Shown: in pieces, positions 1 through 9,218 of the stretch
Numbering within the stretch: position 1 is the stretch's first letter
How the letters are laid out: each line of letters begins with the position of its first letter
Made by a program: the position numbers and the translations under genes
From: JAADDG01 sp964450755
GTDB taxonomy: Bacteria; Campylobacterota; Campylobacteria; Campylobacterales; JAADDG01
DNA length: 44,582 nucleotides
Reading direction: 5' to 3'
NCBI GenBank assembly: GCA_964450755.1
Contig: CAYVDJ010000071.1
Coordinates: 1 to 44,582, forward strand
Notes under the pieces: generated by a model
What the model saw: only the letters and a program-made list of their open reading frames with translations
The model's database searches: none
What the model was told of the DNA's origin: nothing

Positions 1-638
1 TTGGTAAAACCAAACAGATGAAAGAGTATGGATTTTTTCTCCTCAAGCTCTTTTATAGTAGTTTCCAAACTGGATAATTTTCTCTCATAAGCACTCTTTT
101 TCTGCTTAATCTGTTTAATATACGAAAAAGCGGAAAAAATTGTCAAAGGATTATCTATCACCGGTTTGTTGGGGATAGATTCTGGTTTCATAACCTCATA
201 AAAAGGGGAACTTTTAAAATCACTCAATAATTCCCTTTTATTGATCAAAGCTTTTAGATTTTTTTCCAATGATTCCTTTTTTTGCTTATACTCTTTTTTC
301 CTTTTTTTTGATACTTTTGATGACTTCAAAAGATAATTAATATGTTTTAGTTTTTGCTCTATAATAGTAATATTTTTGATGGTATCTTGATAGGATATAT
401 AGTTGTTATAATTTTTAAGCCACATATTGTTTTTTAATTCATTGTTTATTTTATCCAATTTGGCACTATATTCATTGATCTGGTTGATCATAGCAGCCCT
501 CATGATTGCATCATCATGTTTATTCTGTGTCGTAGAATTTGTCTCTCTTTGAGAAATTTTTGCTACAAGAGTATTCTCTTTTGCCGATACAGTACCAAAC
601 AATATAAAGAAAAACAGAAAAATAGATATTTTTCTCAT
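1..638 (-). CDS. N-terminal part of a probable MscS-type mechanosensitive channel (runs off the left edge)
   Basis: The reading frame is open from an ATG at 638 to the window edge, so about 212 N-terminal residues are visible. They begin with a signal peptide (MRKISIFLFFFILFGTVSA, then KENT), followed by a long Lys/Glu-rich helical, probably coiled-coil, periplasmic region. No channel domain is inside the window, so the family call rests on this architecture and on position: in Campylobacter and relatives, as I recall, a large MscS-family channel with a periplasmic N-terminal extension follows aroB. A GGAGGA ribosome-binding site lies in the last codons of aroB, and the genes are only 3 nt apart, so they are probably cotranscribed. 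Secreted coiled-coil N-terminus: seen. Channel identity: inferred. Confidence 0.6.
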   Translation of the reverse strand, partial: MRKISIFLFFFILFGTVSAKENTLVAKISQRETNSTTQNKHDDAIMRAAMINQINEYSAKLDKINNELKNNMWLKNYNNYISYQDTIKNITIIEQKLKHINYLLKSSKVSKKRKKEYKQKKESLEKNLKALINKRELLSDFKSSPFYEVMKPESIPNKPVIDNPLTIFSAFSYIKQIKQKKSAYERKLSSLETTIKELEEKKSILFHLFGFT

Positions 639-641
639 ATT

Positions 642-1697
642 TTATCCTCCGTTACCGTCAAACTGCCGGAGCAATCTTAAGACAACATCTTTATCGATAT
701 CATCTCTCATCTCAAAACCGCCGATACCTTTTGGAAGAATAAATTTTATCTTTGAATCCATACTCTTTTTATCCAAAAAAAGATGTTCATAAAAAGCATT
801 TGGATTTTCTATCTCAAATTTTGTAGGTAACTCATATCTTTTTAGAATATTTTCTATCCTTTTGCTCTCTTTCTCATCTAAAAGTCCAAGTTCTACAGAC
901 AATCTGTTTGCCATTACCATACCGATAGCCACAGCTTCTCCGTGCAGGTATGTTGTGTAGTTTGTCAGATTTTCAATAACATGGGCAAAAGTATGTCCGT
1001 AATTTAAAACAGCCCGAATACCTTTTTCCTTCTCATCCTGAGATACAACCCATGCTTTTGTCTCTATGCTCTTTTTTATGGCGATAGAAAGGTCTTCATC
1101 TTTGTTTAGATTTGCATTTTCCAACCACTTAAAAAAATCTCTGTCAAAAGTTACAGCCATCTTCACAATCTCTGCAATTCCTGCCGAAAACTCTCTTTTT
1201 GGAAGAGTTTTTAAAAAATCTATATCGATATAAACGGCACTTGGCTGATGAAAAGCTCCTACGAGATTTTTACCAAAACGGTTATTTATACCCGTTTTTC
1301 CTCCCACACTTGCATCAACCTGCGAAAGAAGGGTTGTCGGAATCTGTATAAACTCTATGCCTCTTTGAAAAACAGAAGCGGCAAATCCGCTCATATCTCC
1401 TATAACACCGCCTCCAAAAGCTATAAGAGCCGATTTTCTGTCAAGTTTGTGGTCAAAGAGTCTTTCAAGTATAAAATTTAGAGTTTCAAAGTTTTTATAA
1501 TTTTCACCATCTGGTACAGTAACGATATATATCTCTTTTGCTTCCAGATTATCCAAAAGTTTTTTCAGATGTAATCCCGAAACTTTGGGATTTGTGATAA
1601 TAGCTATTTTTTTGTCAAGTTTGATTTTTTGCAAAGGTTCTATAAAAATGGAATAGTTCTTACTCTCTTTTTTATTAAAATCTATATTTACTTTCAC
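642..1697 (-). CDS. aroB: 3-dehydroquinate synthase
   Basis: Cytoplasmic NAD- and metal-dependent enzyme converting DAHP to 3-dehydroquinate, step two of the shikimate pathway. Length (351 aa) is normal. Visible family motifs are the NAD-binding GGGVIGDMSGFAAS, the PTTLLSQVDASVGGKTGIN block, the KNLVGAFHQP segment, and the metal-ligand segments AGIAEIVK (Glu), NYGHTFAHVIE (His) and YLHGEAVAIGM (His). The start is a GTG at 1697 with AGGAG about 9 nt upstream; no ATG fits better. It sits between a TrkA-type gene and the MscS-type channel on the same strand, an order shared with other Campylobacterota. A 114-nt gap separates it from the upstream gene, and I see no convincing terminator there, so cotranscription is possible. 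Confidence 0.96.
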   Translation of the reverse strand: MKVNIDFNKKESKNYSIFIEPLQKIKLDKKIAIITNPKVSGLHLKKLLDNLEAKEIYIVTVPDGENYKNFETLNFILERLFDHKLDRKSALIAFGGGVIGDMSGFAASVFQRGIEFIQIPTTLLSQVDASVGGKTGINNRFGKNLVGAFHQPSAVYIDIDFLKTLPKREFSAGIAEIVKMAVTFDRDFFKWLENANLNKDEDLSIAIKKSIETKAWVVSQDEKEKGIRAVLNYGHTFAHVIENLTNYTTYLHGEAVAIGMVMANRLSVELGLLDEKESKRIENILKRYELPTKFEIENPNAFYEHLFLDKKSMDSKIKFILPKGIGGFEMRDDIDKDVVLRLLRQFDGNGG

Positions 1698-1811
1698 TTT
1701 TAAGTCTCCTGTTTTTTATTCTTATCTCTTTTTTTTAAACATAAAAGTCCTGCACTGCTTTTTGTCTGTAAATTGGAGTTATTATATCCTTTGAGTACTT
1801 AAAAAACATTT

Positions 1812-3215
1812 TTACACATCAACCGGTAAAAAAAGCTGATAGGCATCCTTTAGCATATATGAGAGTTCATCCATGTTTTTGGAAAAAATAGAGAGGATAT
1901 CCGCTTCCAAAAGCTGCTCTGTAAAAAGTACAAACTGCAAATAGTTGTTTCTTGATTTAAGTTCTCTGACGGGATTTTTTTTACTCTCTATAATTTTTAT
2001 ATTTTGTTTGAATATTTGGGAAAGATTTTCAAAATGTTCTATCAAATTTCCGTTTTTTCCAGTATTATCGGGATCAAAATCATAAAAAATCAGATCAAAC
2101 TGAAGCTGTGTTAAAACATCAAAAATGATAGAGGAGACATTTTCTACAACTTTGGGCATATCTGTTACAACCACTCCCTCTTCTATCTCATGAAAACTTC
2201 CTGTTCCAATTTTTAAAACAGGAAGTTTCAAAGAGTAAAAAAATCGTTTGTAATCTTCCAAAAGTTCATTGTCAAGTATAATAAGTCCTACATTACACTC
2301 TTTACAATCTTTTATAACAAGTTCTTGAAATCCAAAATCTTTATATTCAAAATAGATATTAATATGGGATGAGTTATAACTTTTTATTTTCTTATACATA
2401 TCATCATAAGTAGGATTTATGATACGGATAATTAATTTCTTGCTTTTCAGCCTAGAGTGAAAAAGCATTGCATCATTAAGAAGTTTCTCTATCATCTCAT
2501 AATCCATATTTTTCATATCCACCAAAACATATATATTGTTTCCAAACGGCATTGGGAACTGTCCAAGCTCTCTTTTGATATTTTTATAGATACTTTTTAG
2601 GATATTTGGCTCTCCGATCATAAGAATAAGATCATTTGGTCTAATCATTGTTTGGGGTGTGGGGAGAATAAGTCTTCCTTTTCTGTAAATAGCCGCTATT
2701 TTCCAGTTTTTCTGCTCTATACTCCCTACATGCCTATATACATAGGCACTGCCAAAAGGTACTTTTATCTCCATAACTTCACCAAGCCCCAAACCTATAT
2801 TCTGTGCGATAATGGGAATATCGGGAAGATAGTCTATGAGCCTGTTTGATAAAATTTCATTGGCATTCAAAAGAAAAAGATCTCCGTCTGTAATCTCCAG
2901 ATTCCATTTATCCAGTATCACTATCTGAATCTCTTTATTCAGTCTTCTTACATTTTTATAACTCTCTTCCGTATCCAGTTTTGTGGACATCGCTATTGTT
3001 ACCTGATAAAAATTTTCATCAAACAGGGTTGAGAGTTTTGAAAAACTTGTCGGATCAAAATTATAGAAGTGAAAATTATCACCTTTGATAGAAGGCAAAA
3101 TTTTCTCATGATAATAGACAATATAATAGATATTTTTATTGGAGGTGAGAGCCACCAGCTTATCCAAAAACTGTTTTGCTACAATACCGTCTGCCAAAAT
3201 TAAAATTTTTTTCAT
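1812..3215 (-). CDS. TrkA-N/TrkA-C domain protein (RCK-type, potassium-transport related)
   Basis: 467-residue soluble protein. The N-terminus MKKILILADGIVAKQFLDKL resembles a Rossmann-type start, but the usual GxGxxG is degenerate (ADGIVA). Residues about 130-215 match a TrkA-C (RCK-C) fold: GLGLGEVMEIKVPFGSAYVYRHVG, then RKGRLILPTPQTMIRPNDLILMIG, where the phrase ending in NDLILMIG is typical. The C-terminal half (about 220-467) looks like a further alpha/beta region without recognised motifs. There are no membrane segments, so it would be a cytosolic regulatory or ligand-sensing subunit rather than a channel. It is divergent from tgt and upstream of aroB, a position I recall as conserved in the phylum. 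The ATG at 3215 has AGGA about 9 nt upstream. The partner transporter is not in the window. Confidence 0.75.
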   Translation of the reverse strand: MKKILILADGIVAKQFLDKLVALTSNKNIYYIVYYHEKILPSIKGDNFHFYNFDPTSFSKLSTLFDENFYQVTIAMSTKLDTEESYKNVRRLNKEIQIVILDKWNLEITDGDLFLLNANEILSNRLIDYLPDIPIIAQNIGLGLGEVMEIKVPFGSAYVYRHVGSIEQKNWKIAAIYRKGRLILPTPQTMIRPNDLILMIGEPNILKSIYKNIKRELGQFPMPFGNNIYVLVDMKNMDYEMIEKLLNDAMLFHSRLKSKKLIIRIINPTYDDMYKKIKSYNSSHINIYFEYKDFGFQELVIKDCKECNVGLIILDNELLEDYKRFFYSLKLPVLKIGTGSFHEIEEGVVVTDMPKVVENVSSIIFDVLTQLQFDLIFYDFDPDNTGKNGNLIEHFENLSQIFKQNIKIIESKKNPVRELKSRNNYLQFVLFTEQLLEADILSIFSKNMDELSYMLKDAYQLFLPVDV

Positions 3216-3239
3216 ATTTGTAAATCCTAAATGTTATAC

Positions 3240-3245
3240 TATAAT
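3240..3245 (+). promoter_or_regulatory. -10 element of the tgt promoter
   Basis: A perfect TATAAT lies 36 nt upstream of the tgt ATG in the 65-bp divergent gap. The surrounding stretch is near-palindromic, so the opposite strand also carries -10-like hexamers that could serve the TrkA-type gene. No clear -35 box is visible, which is common for sigma-70 promoters in this phylum. Confidence 0.55.
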
Positions 3246-3280
3246 CTTACCAAAATTTGATATAAAGACAAAGGTGAAAA

Positions 3281-4408
3281 ATGGACTTTGAAATAGATGC
3301 TATTGATAACAATGCCAGAGCCTGTACTATAAAAACCGCCCACAGTGAGATAAAAACACCCGTTTTTATGCCCGTAGGCACAGCAGCAAGTATAAAAGCA
3401 CTCGATTCTTATGATATGCTTGAGATATTAAAGACTGATATTATTTTGGCAAATACATATCATCTTTATCTAAGACCGGGTGATAAAACAGTACAACATT
3501 TTGGAGGACTTCACGATTTTACAAAATACAACAGAAGTTTTCTTACCGACAGCGGAGGTTTTCAGGCATTTTCACTGAGTGATATCTCAAAAGCGGATGA
3601 AAACGGTATCATGTTCAAAAGCCATATAGACGGCAGCAAACACTATTTTACTCCCCAAAAAGTTTTGGATATACAGTATAACCTAAAAAGCGATATCATG
3701 ATGATTTTGGATGATCTTATAGCTCTTCCGGCAGACAAAAAGAGGATAGAGCTCTCTATCAACAGAACAACAAAATGGGCAGAAGAGTCTATCATCTATC
3801 ACAAAAAGATGCAAAGCAGAGGTATCGGCACAGATCAAAATATCTTTGCAATCGTACAGGGGGGAATAGATAAAGATTTTAGAGAAAAATCGGCAAAAGA
3901 ACTTACACAGTTTGATTTTGACGGATTTGCGATAGGGGGACTGAGTGTCGGAGAGGCAAACCGGGATATGTACGATACGGTAGAGTTTACAACCAAATTT
4001 CTCCCTCACAACAAACCAAGATATCTTATGGGTGTCGGAACTCCCGAAGATCTGATAGAGAATATAGAAAGAGGTGTGGATATGTTTGATTGCGTCATGC
4101 CGACACGAAACGCCAGAAACGGAACTTTGTTTACAACTTTCGGTAAAATAAACATAAAAGCCGCATACCACAAACTAAGCGATGAGCCGATAGATGAAAA
4201 ATGCAACTGTTACACCTGCCAAAGATATTCAAGAGGTTATCTAAATCACCTTTTTCGTGCTCATGAACTGACCTACTACCGTTTGGCATCTTTGCATAAT
4301 CTGCATTATTATCTGACTTTGATGAAAGAGGCAAGAGAAGCGATTATCAAAAGAAAATTTACGGAATTTAAAAAAGAATTTTATAAAATGAGAAATAATG
4401 CCTCATAA
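3281..4408 (+). CDS. tgt: tRNA-guanine transglycosylase
   Basis: Exchanges guanine-34 of GUN anticodon tRNAs for preQ1, the tRNA-insertion step of queuosine synthesis. At 375 aa it has normal length. The two catalytic aspartates are in TDSGGFQAF (about residue 90) and FDCVMPTRNARNG; the substrate-binding ANTYHLYLRPG, QGGIDKDFR and GFAIGGLSVGE segments are intact, as is the zinc site CNCYTC with its distal His near the C-terminus. It has its own promoter and ends in a hairpin terminator shared with the convergent gene. The other queuosine genes are not in the window. Confidence 0.97.
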   Translation: MDFEIDAIDNNARACTIKTAHSEIKTPVFMPVGTAASIKALDSYDMLEILKTDIILANTYHLYLRPGDKTVQHFGGLHDFTKYNRSFLTDSGGFQAFSLSDISKADENGIMFKSHIDGSKHYFTPQKVLDIQYNLKSDIMMILDDLIALPADKKRIELSINRTTKWAEESIIYHKKMQSRGIGTDQNIFAIVQGGIDKDFREKSAKELTQFDFDGFAIGGLSVGEANRDMYDTVEFTTKFLPHNKPRYLMGVGTPEDLIENIERGVDMFDCVMPTRNARNGTLFTTFGKINIKAAYHKLSDEPIDEKCNCYTCQRYSRGYLNHLFRAHELTYYRLASLHNLHYYLTLMKEAREAIIKRKFTEFKKEFYKMRNNAS

Positions 4409-4416
4409 CTTTTTGT

Positions 4417-4438
4417 AAGTACGGCCAAAGCCGTACTT
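4417..4438. terminator. Bidirectional terminator between tgt and the DUF4214/DUF1566 gene
   Basis: A perfect 9-bp stem (AAGTACGGC / GCCGTACTT) with a CAAA loop lies between two convergent stop codons. Short T-rich runs occur on both sides when read outward, so it probably ends both transcripts. Confidence 0.75.
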
Positions 4439-4445
4439 GTCTATT

Positions 4446-6386
4446 TTACTCAATATCCCTTATACATCTGATATACGCCGTTTCACTCTTTTTGGAGTGT
4501 TCCAGTCTTCCCACGCCAAACCCGACTCTCCACGCTTCATCGGTCGTTCTTTGGTAAGTGGTCGATGTCCAGTAAAAACCGGTTGCCGTATTTTTAAAAC
4601 CGTTATAAACAGAAGGATAACTTTTGGTTCTGTCGGCTATAAAGTAGAGTTCTTTCTCATTTGGAAGTCTCCAGTCATCATATCCTGCAAAAGTGAGATT
4701 TTCACAATAGTTCACAGCTCCCTCCCATGTGGCACTGTATGATCTTGCTGCACTGTTATCCTGCCACATCAGCTTTGTCGCATCTTCTGTTACAACCTCT
4801 TTTTGGTCATCTCTTTTTAAAACAGGCTCTGTCAAATGCTGATCTTTGCCTCTGACACATCTTGCATGAAATACCTCACTGTTGTTATAAACATGGCTGA
4901 ATCCCTGCCCGAAACAGATCACCCAATGGCTGTTTGGATCAAGAGTATATTTTGTAGAAGTCCAGAATTTCCAAGAATCTATATTTTTAAAAACAGTAGA
5001 GATAGTATATCTCCAGTTGGTTTCATATTTGTATGAAGCAGAGTTTTCCAACTCCTCGACACTTGGAAGTCTCCAGTCACTATATCCTCCCAAAACAAGA
5101 TTTTCACAGTAACTCTCAGCTTCACTCTGCACAAGAGACTCTCCACCGTCTTTTACATTATCCTGCCACATAAGAGAGGTTGTATGATCTGTTACAATAC
5201 CGGTTGCATCATCTCTTGTATAGTCAATATCAGCCCCTTTTTGATAATAACCGTCATCATAAGTGATAAAACTCTCGGTTTGTCCCGATTTTAGTATGAT
5301 TCTGCCTATGCGGGTTTTAGAGAGTTCAACTTCTATACCGTCACTAAAAGCACTCTCTTTTGCACTGCTATCAACCGATGTTGCAAAATATGTATAAAAC
5401 TCTCCGTTTGCAGTATCCGTATCGGTAAAAGAGGTATCTGTTCCCTCATAAATCATCTTTGCATCTTCACTTTTATTTGAATCAACAGCTTTATAAAGCC
5501 TGTAAGAGACGGCATCTGTTATACTCTCCCAATCAAGTTCAACCATACTGTCTTTTATCGTATATTTTAGATTTGAAGGAGGAGAGGGAGGAAAAGCAAA
5601 CTTATTTTCATCAAAAAGCTCGGCAGTAATCTTTGAAAACTCTTCTGATTCCATCATAGCCTCTATAACCCACTTTTTACCCTTCTCATCTATCTTTTGT
5701 GACCAAAATGAGAGTCCTTCACTGTCTGCTTCCCTGTCAAAAAACACTCGGTAGGCGATCTTTACGAAATCTTCATCAGAGAGGTTTTTGGCTTTCATCT
5801 CATCGCTGAAAAAGAAAAATTCGGCTATGTCATTGGGTGTTGATTTTTTGCTTTTTAATTTTTCAAACCAAAAATTCATTCCCTCATCATCTGAATCTCT
5901 TTGAAGGATCAAAGAGTAAAATCTGCTGATGAAAGCTTTTAGTTTATTATCCTGATCAAACGGAACGACACCGTATTTAACACTTCTTTTTTGAAACTCT
6001 TTTGAAAAGGAGAAGTGATAAAAGATCTGCTCTTTTGAGTAACCATCATTATCAAGTCTGTTTTTCCAGTACTCTAAACCCTCACTCTTGGCAACTCTGT
6101 CAAAAAATGTAAGATATGCCCTTCTTACAAACTCTTCACTGCTTAAATTTGCCTCCTGCATCTCTTTGCTTTTATAAAAAAAGAGTGCTATATCGGTTGC
6201 ATTCATCCCCTCTTTTATCTGATTTTGCCAATACTCTATCTCTGAAATATCTGCATCTCTTTGAAAAATATTTGTATAAAATCCTCTTATAAAGGGTTCG
6301 TTTTTGCTCTGTGCTTTTGCACTGATCGGGATAAAAAATAGCAAAGCAAACATAAAAACCGCAAGTAACTGCCTGTCTGTTCTCAT
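4446..6386 (-). CDS. Secreted modular protein: DUF4214 repeats, Fn3-like domain, two DUF1566 domains
   Basis: 646 aa with a signal peptide (cut near AKA-Q, residue 25). Residues 32-252 hold four copies of a DUF4214-type helical repeat with the signature R-D-x-D-x-x-G-x-x-Y/F-W: FQRDADISEIEYW (41-53), FFDRVAKSEGLEYW (94-107), LQRDSDDEGMNFW (161-173) and FFDREADSEGLSFW (215-228). They alternate as two pairs, suggesting internal duplication. About 265-360 is fibronectin type III-like (PPSPPSNLKYTI...VELDWESITDAVSYRLYKA). The C-terminal 270 residues are two DUF1566 (Lcl C-terminal-like) domains, each with MWQDN, YCENL, WRLP, ELE/ELY, YWTST-like and CVRG/CIRD motifs. Role is probably surface adhesion or matrix binding (inferred). 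Strong AAGGAG ribosome-binding site; own promoter and terminator, so monocistronic. Confidence 0.85.
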   Translation of the reverse strand: MRTDRQLLAVFMFALLFFIPISAKAQSKNEPFIRGFYTNIFQRDADISEIEYWQNQIKEGMNATDIALFFYKSKEMQEANLSSEEFVRRAYLTFFDRVAKSEGLEYWKNRLDNDGYSKEQIFYHFSFSKEFQKRSVKYGVVPFDQDNKLKAFISRFYSLILQRDSDDEGMNFWFEKLKSKKSTPNDIAEFFFFSDEMKAKNLSDEDFVKIAYRVFFDREADSEGLSFWSQKIDEKGKKWVIEAMMESEEFSKITAELFDENKFAFPPSPPSNLKYTIKDSMVELDWESITDAVSYRLYKAVDSNKSEDAKMIYEGTDTSFTDTDTANGEFYTYFATSVDSSAKESAFSDGIEVELSKTRIGRIILKSGQTESFITYDDGYYQKGADIDYTRDDATGIVTDHTTSLMWQDNVKDGGESLVQSEAESYCENLVLGGYSDWRLPSVEELENSASYKYETNWRYTISTVFKNIDSWKFWTSTKYTLDPNSHWVICFGQGFSHVYNNSEVFHARCVRGKDQHLTEPVLKRDDQKEVVTEDATKLMWQDNSAARSYSATWEGAVNYCENLTFAGYDDWRLPNEKELYFIADRTKSYPSVYNGFKNTATGFYWTSTTYQRTTDEAWRVGFGVGRLEHSKKSETAYIRCIRDIE

Positions 6387-6412
6387 TATGACTCCTTAAA
6401 TCTCCATCTGTA

Positions 6413-6418
6413 ATTATA
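6413..6418 (-). promoter_or_regulatory. -10 element for the DUF4214/DUF1566 gene
   Basis: TATAAT on the minus strand, about 27 nt upstream of the ATG at 6386 and downstream of the metY terminator. It fits an independent promoter for the secreted protein. Confidence 0.5.
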
Positions 6419-6460
6419 TACATTATCGTCATAAGTAAAACAAATATTAGCGTATTTTTG

Positions 6461-6497
6461 AAAAAAGGAGGAAAGAGCTATTTTTCGACAGCTCTTT
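6461..6497 (-). terminator. Intrinsic terminator of metY
   Basis: Read on the minus strand, an 8-bp stem (AAAGAGCT / AGCTCTTT) with a 10-nt loop overlaps the metY stop codon and is followed after a short C/T stretch by six T. The stem therefore includes the last codons of metY. Confidence 0.65.
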
Positions 6498-7740
6498 TAA
6501 GATCATTTATCAAATCGTCAGCATCTTCCAAACCGATACTCAAACGAATAAGAGCTTCACCCACACCTGCTGCTTTTAACTCTTTAGAGGATAACTGCTG
6601 ATGGGTGGTACTTGCCGGATGGGTTATTATTGATTTGCTGTCTCCTATATTTGTTACCAGAGAAAAAAGCTCTACACTGTCCACTATCTTTTTGGCTTCA
6701 TCAAAAGATCCCGCTTCAAAACTCAAAAGTCCGCTACAACCGTATTTTAGATATTTCTTGGCATAAGGGTAGTTGATATTGTTTTCCAGACAGGGATAAT
6801 TTACTTTTTTGATTTTGGGGTGGGATTGTAAAAATTTGGCTATCAAAAGGGCATTTTGGGAGTGTTCTTTCATCCTTAGAGCCAAAGTTTCAAGACCCTG
6901 TATAAAAAGCCATGAGTTAAAAGGACTCCCGACCGCTCCTATATCTCTCAACAAAGAGAGTCTTGCTCTCAAAGTAAAAGGAGCAAAAGGGGTATCGATA
7001 TAAACAAGTCCGTGATAGCTTTGATCCGGTTCATTAAAACAGGGATATCGCGGATTGTCTTTTAGTTTCTTTTTTACTTCCTCTCTCTCAACTATCATTC
7101 CTCCGATAGCAAGTCCCTGACCTGTTGTATATTTGCTTGTGCTGTGTACGACGATATCACAACCGTATTCTATCGGTTTTAACAAAACAGGAGTTGCCAC
7201 CGTATTATCACAGATAGTGATGATTCCTTTTTCATCGGCAATTTTACAGATGTTTTCTATATCTGCCACATCTATGCTCGGATTGGATATACTTTCAAAA
7301 AGGAGGGCTTTTGTATTTTCATCAATGAGTTTTTCTATATCCTCCGGTTTGTGGGGATCAAAAAACCTGCTCTCAATCCCAAATCTCTTTAGAGTGTGAG
7401 TCAAAAGAGTAACACTTCCTCCGTAGAGTTTTGTAGAAGCTATGACATTTTCACCGGCTTTTGTTATATTGGCAAGAGCATAAAAGATAGCACTCATTCC
7501 GCTTGAGGTTGCAAGAGCCGCCACTCCTCTTTCTAGTTTTGCAAATCTTTTCTCATAAATATCCGTTGTCGGATTTCCTATCCTTGTATAGATATTTCCT
7601 ACATCTTTCAGAGCAAAAAGATCGGCTGCGTGCTGTGTGCTTTCATACTCATAAGCCGTACTCATATAGATCGGTACCGCCATCGTTTTTTGTCTGTCTT
7701 TATCGTACCCTTCGTGGATCGCTACGGTTTTGTCTTTCAT
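6478..7740 (-). CDS. metY: O-acetylhomoserine aminocarboxypropyltransferase (sulfhydrylase)
   Basis: PLP enzyme of the Cys/Met metabolism family, probably making homocysteine directly from O-acetylhomoserine and sulfide, a common route to methionine in Campylobacterota. The PLP lysine is in VVHSTSKYTTGQGLAIGG. Other family features are the N-terminal YESTQHAADLFAL and the RIGNPTTDIYEKRFAKLE block, the SSGMSAI loop, and the C-terminal NIGDSKSIITHPASTTHQQL and LIRLSIGLEDADDLINDL segments. At 420 aa it matches MetY rather than the shorter MetB/MetC. It is 9 nt downstream of guaB and may be its second operon gene. The ribosome-binding site is weak (AAAGAAAAAAG). Cystathionine gamma-synthase is less likely, given the length and the NIGDSKSIITHPAST signature. 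Confidence 0.93.
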   Translation of the reverse strand: MKDKTVAIHEGYDKDRQKTMAVPIYMSTAYEYESTQHAADLFALKDVGNIYTRIGNPTTDIYEKRFAKLERGVAALATSSGMSAIFYALANITKAGENVIASTKLYGGSVTLLTHTLKRFGIESRFFDPHKPEDIEKLIDENTKALLFESISNPSIDVADIENICKIADEKGIITICDNTVATPVLLKPIEYGCDIVVHSTSKYTTGQGLAIGGMIVEREEVKKKLKDNPRYPCFNEPDQSYHGLVYIDTPFAPFTLRARLSLLRDIGAVGSPFNSWLFIQGLETLALRMKEHSQNALLIAKFLQSHPKIKKVNYPCLENNINYPYAKKYLKYGCSGLLSFEAGSFDEAKKIVDSVELFSLVTNIGDSKSIITHPASTTHQQLSSKELKAAGVGEALIRLSIGLEDADDLINDLKRAVEK

Positions 7741-7749
7741 CTTTTTTCT

Positions 7750-9195
7750 TTATATATGGTAGTTTGGCGCCTCTTTTGTTATGATAACATCATGAACATG
7801 GCTCTCTTTGAGTCCTGATGAGGTTATTTTTACAAATTCCGCTTTTTCCTGATAATCTTTTATATCTTTTGCACCAACATATCCCATAGAAGATCTAAGA
7901 CCTCCTATAAGCTGGTGGATAACACCTTTCATCTTTCCTCTGTATGGAACTCTCCCCTCTATCCCTTCGGGAACAAGTTTTTCTGTTGCCGTTCCCTCCT
8001 GAAAATATCTGTCCGTGCTTCCTTTTTGCATGGCTCCTATGCTTCCCATACCGCGGTAATTTTTATATTGTCTTCCCTGATACATGACAAGCTCTCCGGG
8101 ACTCTCTTCGGTTCCTGCCAACAGGCTTCCTATCATAACCGAATTTGCTCCTACTGCCAGAGCCTTTGCGACATCACCTGAATATTTGATACCTCCATCG
8201 GCAATTACGGGGATTCCAAACTCTCTGCCGACAGCCGAAGTCTCTTCGATAGCCGTTATCTGGGGAACACCGACACCGGCAACGATTCTTGTCGTGCAGA
8301 TACTTCCGGGTCCTATACCTACTTTTATGGCATCCGCTCCGGCATCTATCAGATCTCTTGCCGCTTCGGCAGTTGCTATATTTCCGGCTATTACATCAAC
8401 ATCAAATTTGCTTTTAATCGCTTTTAGCGTTTCTATAATCCCTTTGGAGTGTCCGTGAGCCGAATCCAGAACCAAAACATCAACTCCCGCTTCCACCAAA
8501 GCTTTTGCTCTGTCTATCTGATTGACTCCTATCGCCGCTCCTACTCTGAGTCTTCCGAATCTGTCTTTGTTTGATGTGGGATACTCTTTTCTTTTTTTAA
8601 GATCTTTTATCGTAATAAGTCCGTTAAGTTCTCCCTTCTCATCAACGATAGGGAGTTTTTCTATTTTGTGTTTATGGAAAATTTTTTCCGCCTCATCAAG
8701 AGTTATACCTTTTGGGGCAGTAATCAGCGGCGCTTTTGTCATAACATCTTTGACAAGTTTGCTGTTGTCGTTTTCAAATCTCAGATCCCTGTTTGTTAAA
8801 ATTCCTACAAGTTTTTTATCTTCATCAACAACGGGAAAGCCTGAAATTCTATATTCTGCCATCAATTCAAGAGCATCTTTTACCGTAGAGCGGGGATTTA
8901 AAAAGATAGGCTCAAGTATAACACCGCTTTCGCTTTTTTTAACGATTTTAACCATTTTTGCCTGAGTAGTTATATCCATATTTTTATGAATGATACCAAT
9001 CCCTCCCAATCTTGCCAGTTTTATAGCTGCTCTGTATTCTGTAACCGTATCCATTGCGGCTGAGATAACAGGGATATTTAAATCTATATTTTTGGTAAGT
9101 TTTGTTGTAATATCCACCTCTTTTGGCAAAATCTCGGAATATTTGGGAACCAATAAAATATCTTCAAATGTAAGAGCCTCTTTTCGTATCTTCAT
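7750..9195 (-). CDS. guaB: IMP dehydrogenase
   Basis: Oxidises IMP to XMP with NAD, the committed step of GTP synthesis. The 481 aa include a split TIM barrel with tandem CBS domains at about 95-205 (LMAEYRISGFPVVDEDKKLVG and HKIEKLPIVDEKGELNGL). The catalytic Cys is in GIGPGSICTTRIVAGVG, and the mobile flap STDRYFQEG carries the Arg. Start ATG at 9195 with GAGGA 8 nt upstream. The leader contains an A/T-rich hairpin and a perfect -10 box, so the gene is transcribed on its own from pta, probably with metY behind it. Confidence 0.97.
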   Translation of the reverse strand: MKIRKEALTFEDILLVPKYSEILPKEVDITTKLTKNIDLNIPVISAAMDTVTEYRAAIKLARLGGIGIIHKNMDITTQAKMVKIVKKSESGVILEPIFLNPRSTVKDALELMAEYRISGFPVVDEDKKLVGILTNRDLRFENDNSKLVKDVMTKAPLITAPKGITLDEAEKIFHKHKIEKLPIVDEKGELNGLITIKDLKKRKEYPTSNKDRFGRLRVGAAIGVNQIDRAKALVEAGVDVLVLDSAHGHSKGIIETLKAIKSKFDVDVIAGNIATAEAARDLIDAGADAIKVGIGPGSICTTRIVAGVGVPQITAIEETSAVGREFGIPVIADGGIKYSGDVAKALAVGANSVMIGSLLAGTEESPGELVMYQGRQYKNYRGMGSIGAMQKGSTDRYFQEGTATEKLVPEGIEGRVPYRGKMKGVIHQLIGGLRSSMGYVGAKDIKDYQEKAEFVKITSSGLKESHVHDVIITKEAPNYHI

Positions 9196-9218
9196 GTAAA
9201 ATTCCTCATTAGCAAAAT

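Noticed and set aside
4437..4742. Open frame of 101 codons on the plus strand
   Set aside because: It is the reverse of the DUF1566 coding sequence and overlaps the tgt terminator; no ribosome-binding site or family match.
8522..8965. 147-codon plus-strand frame
   Set aside because: It lies within guaB, whose motifs are complete; the frame is a shadow rich in Ser/Leu/Phe with no family match.
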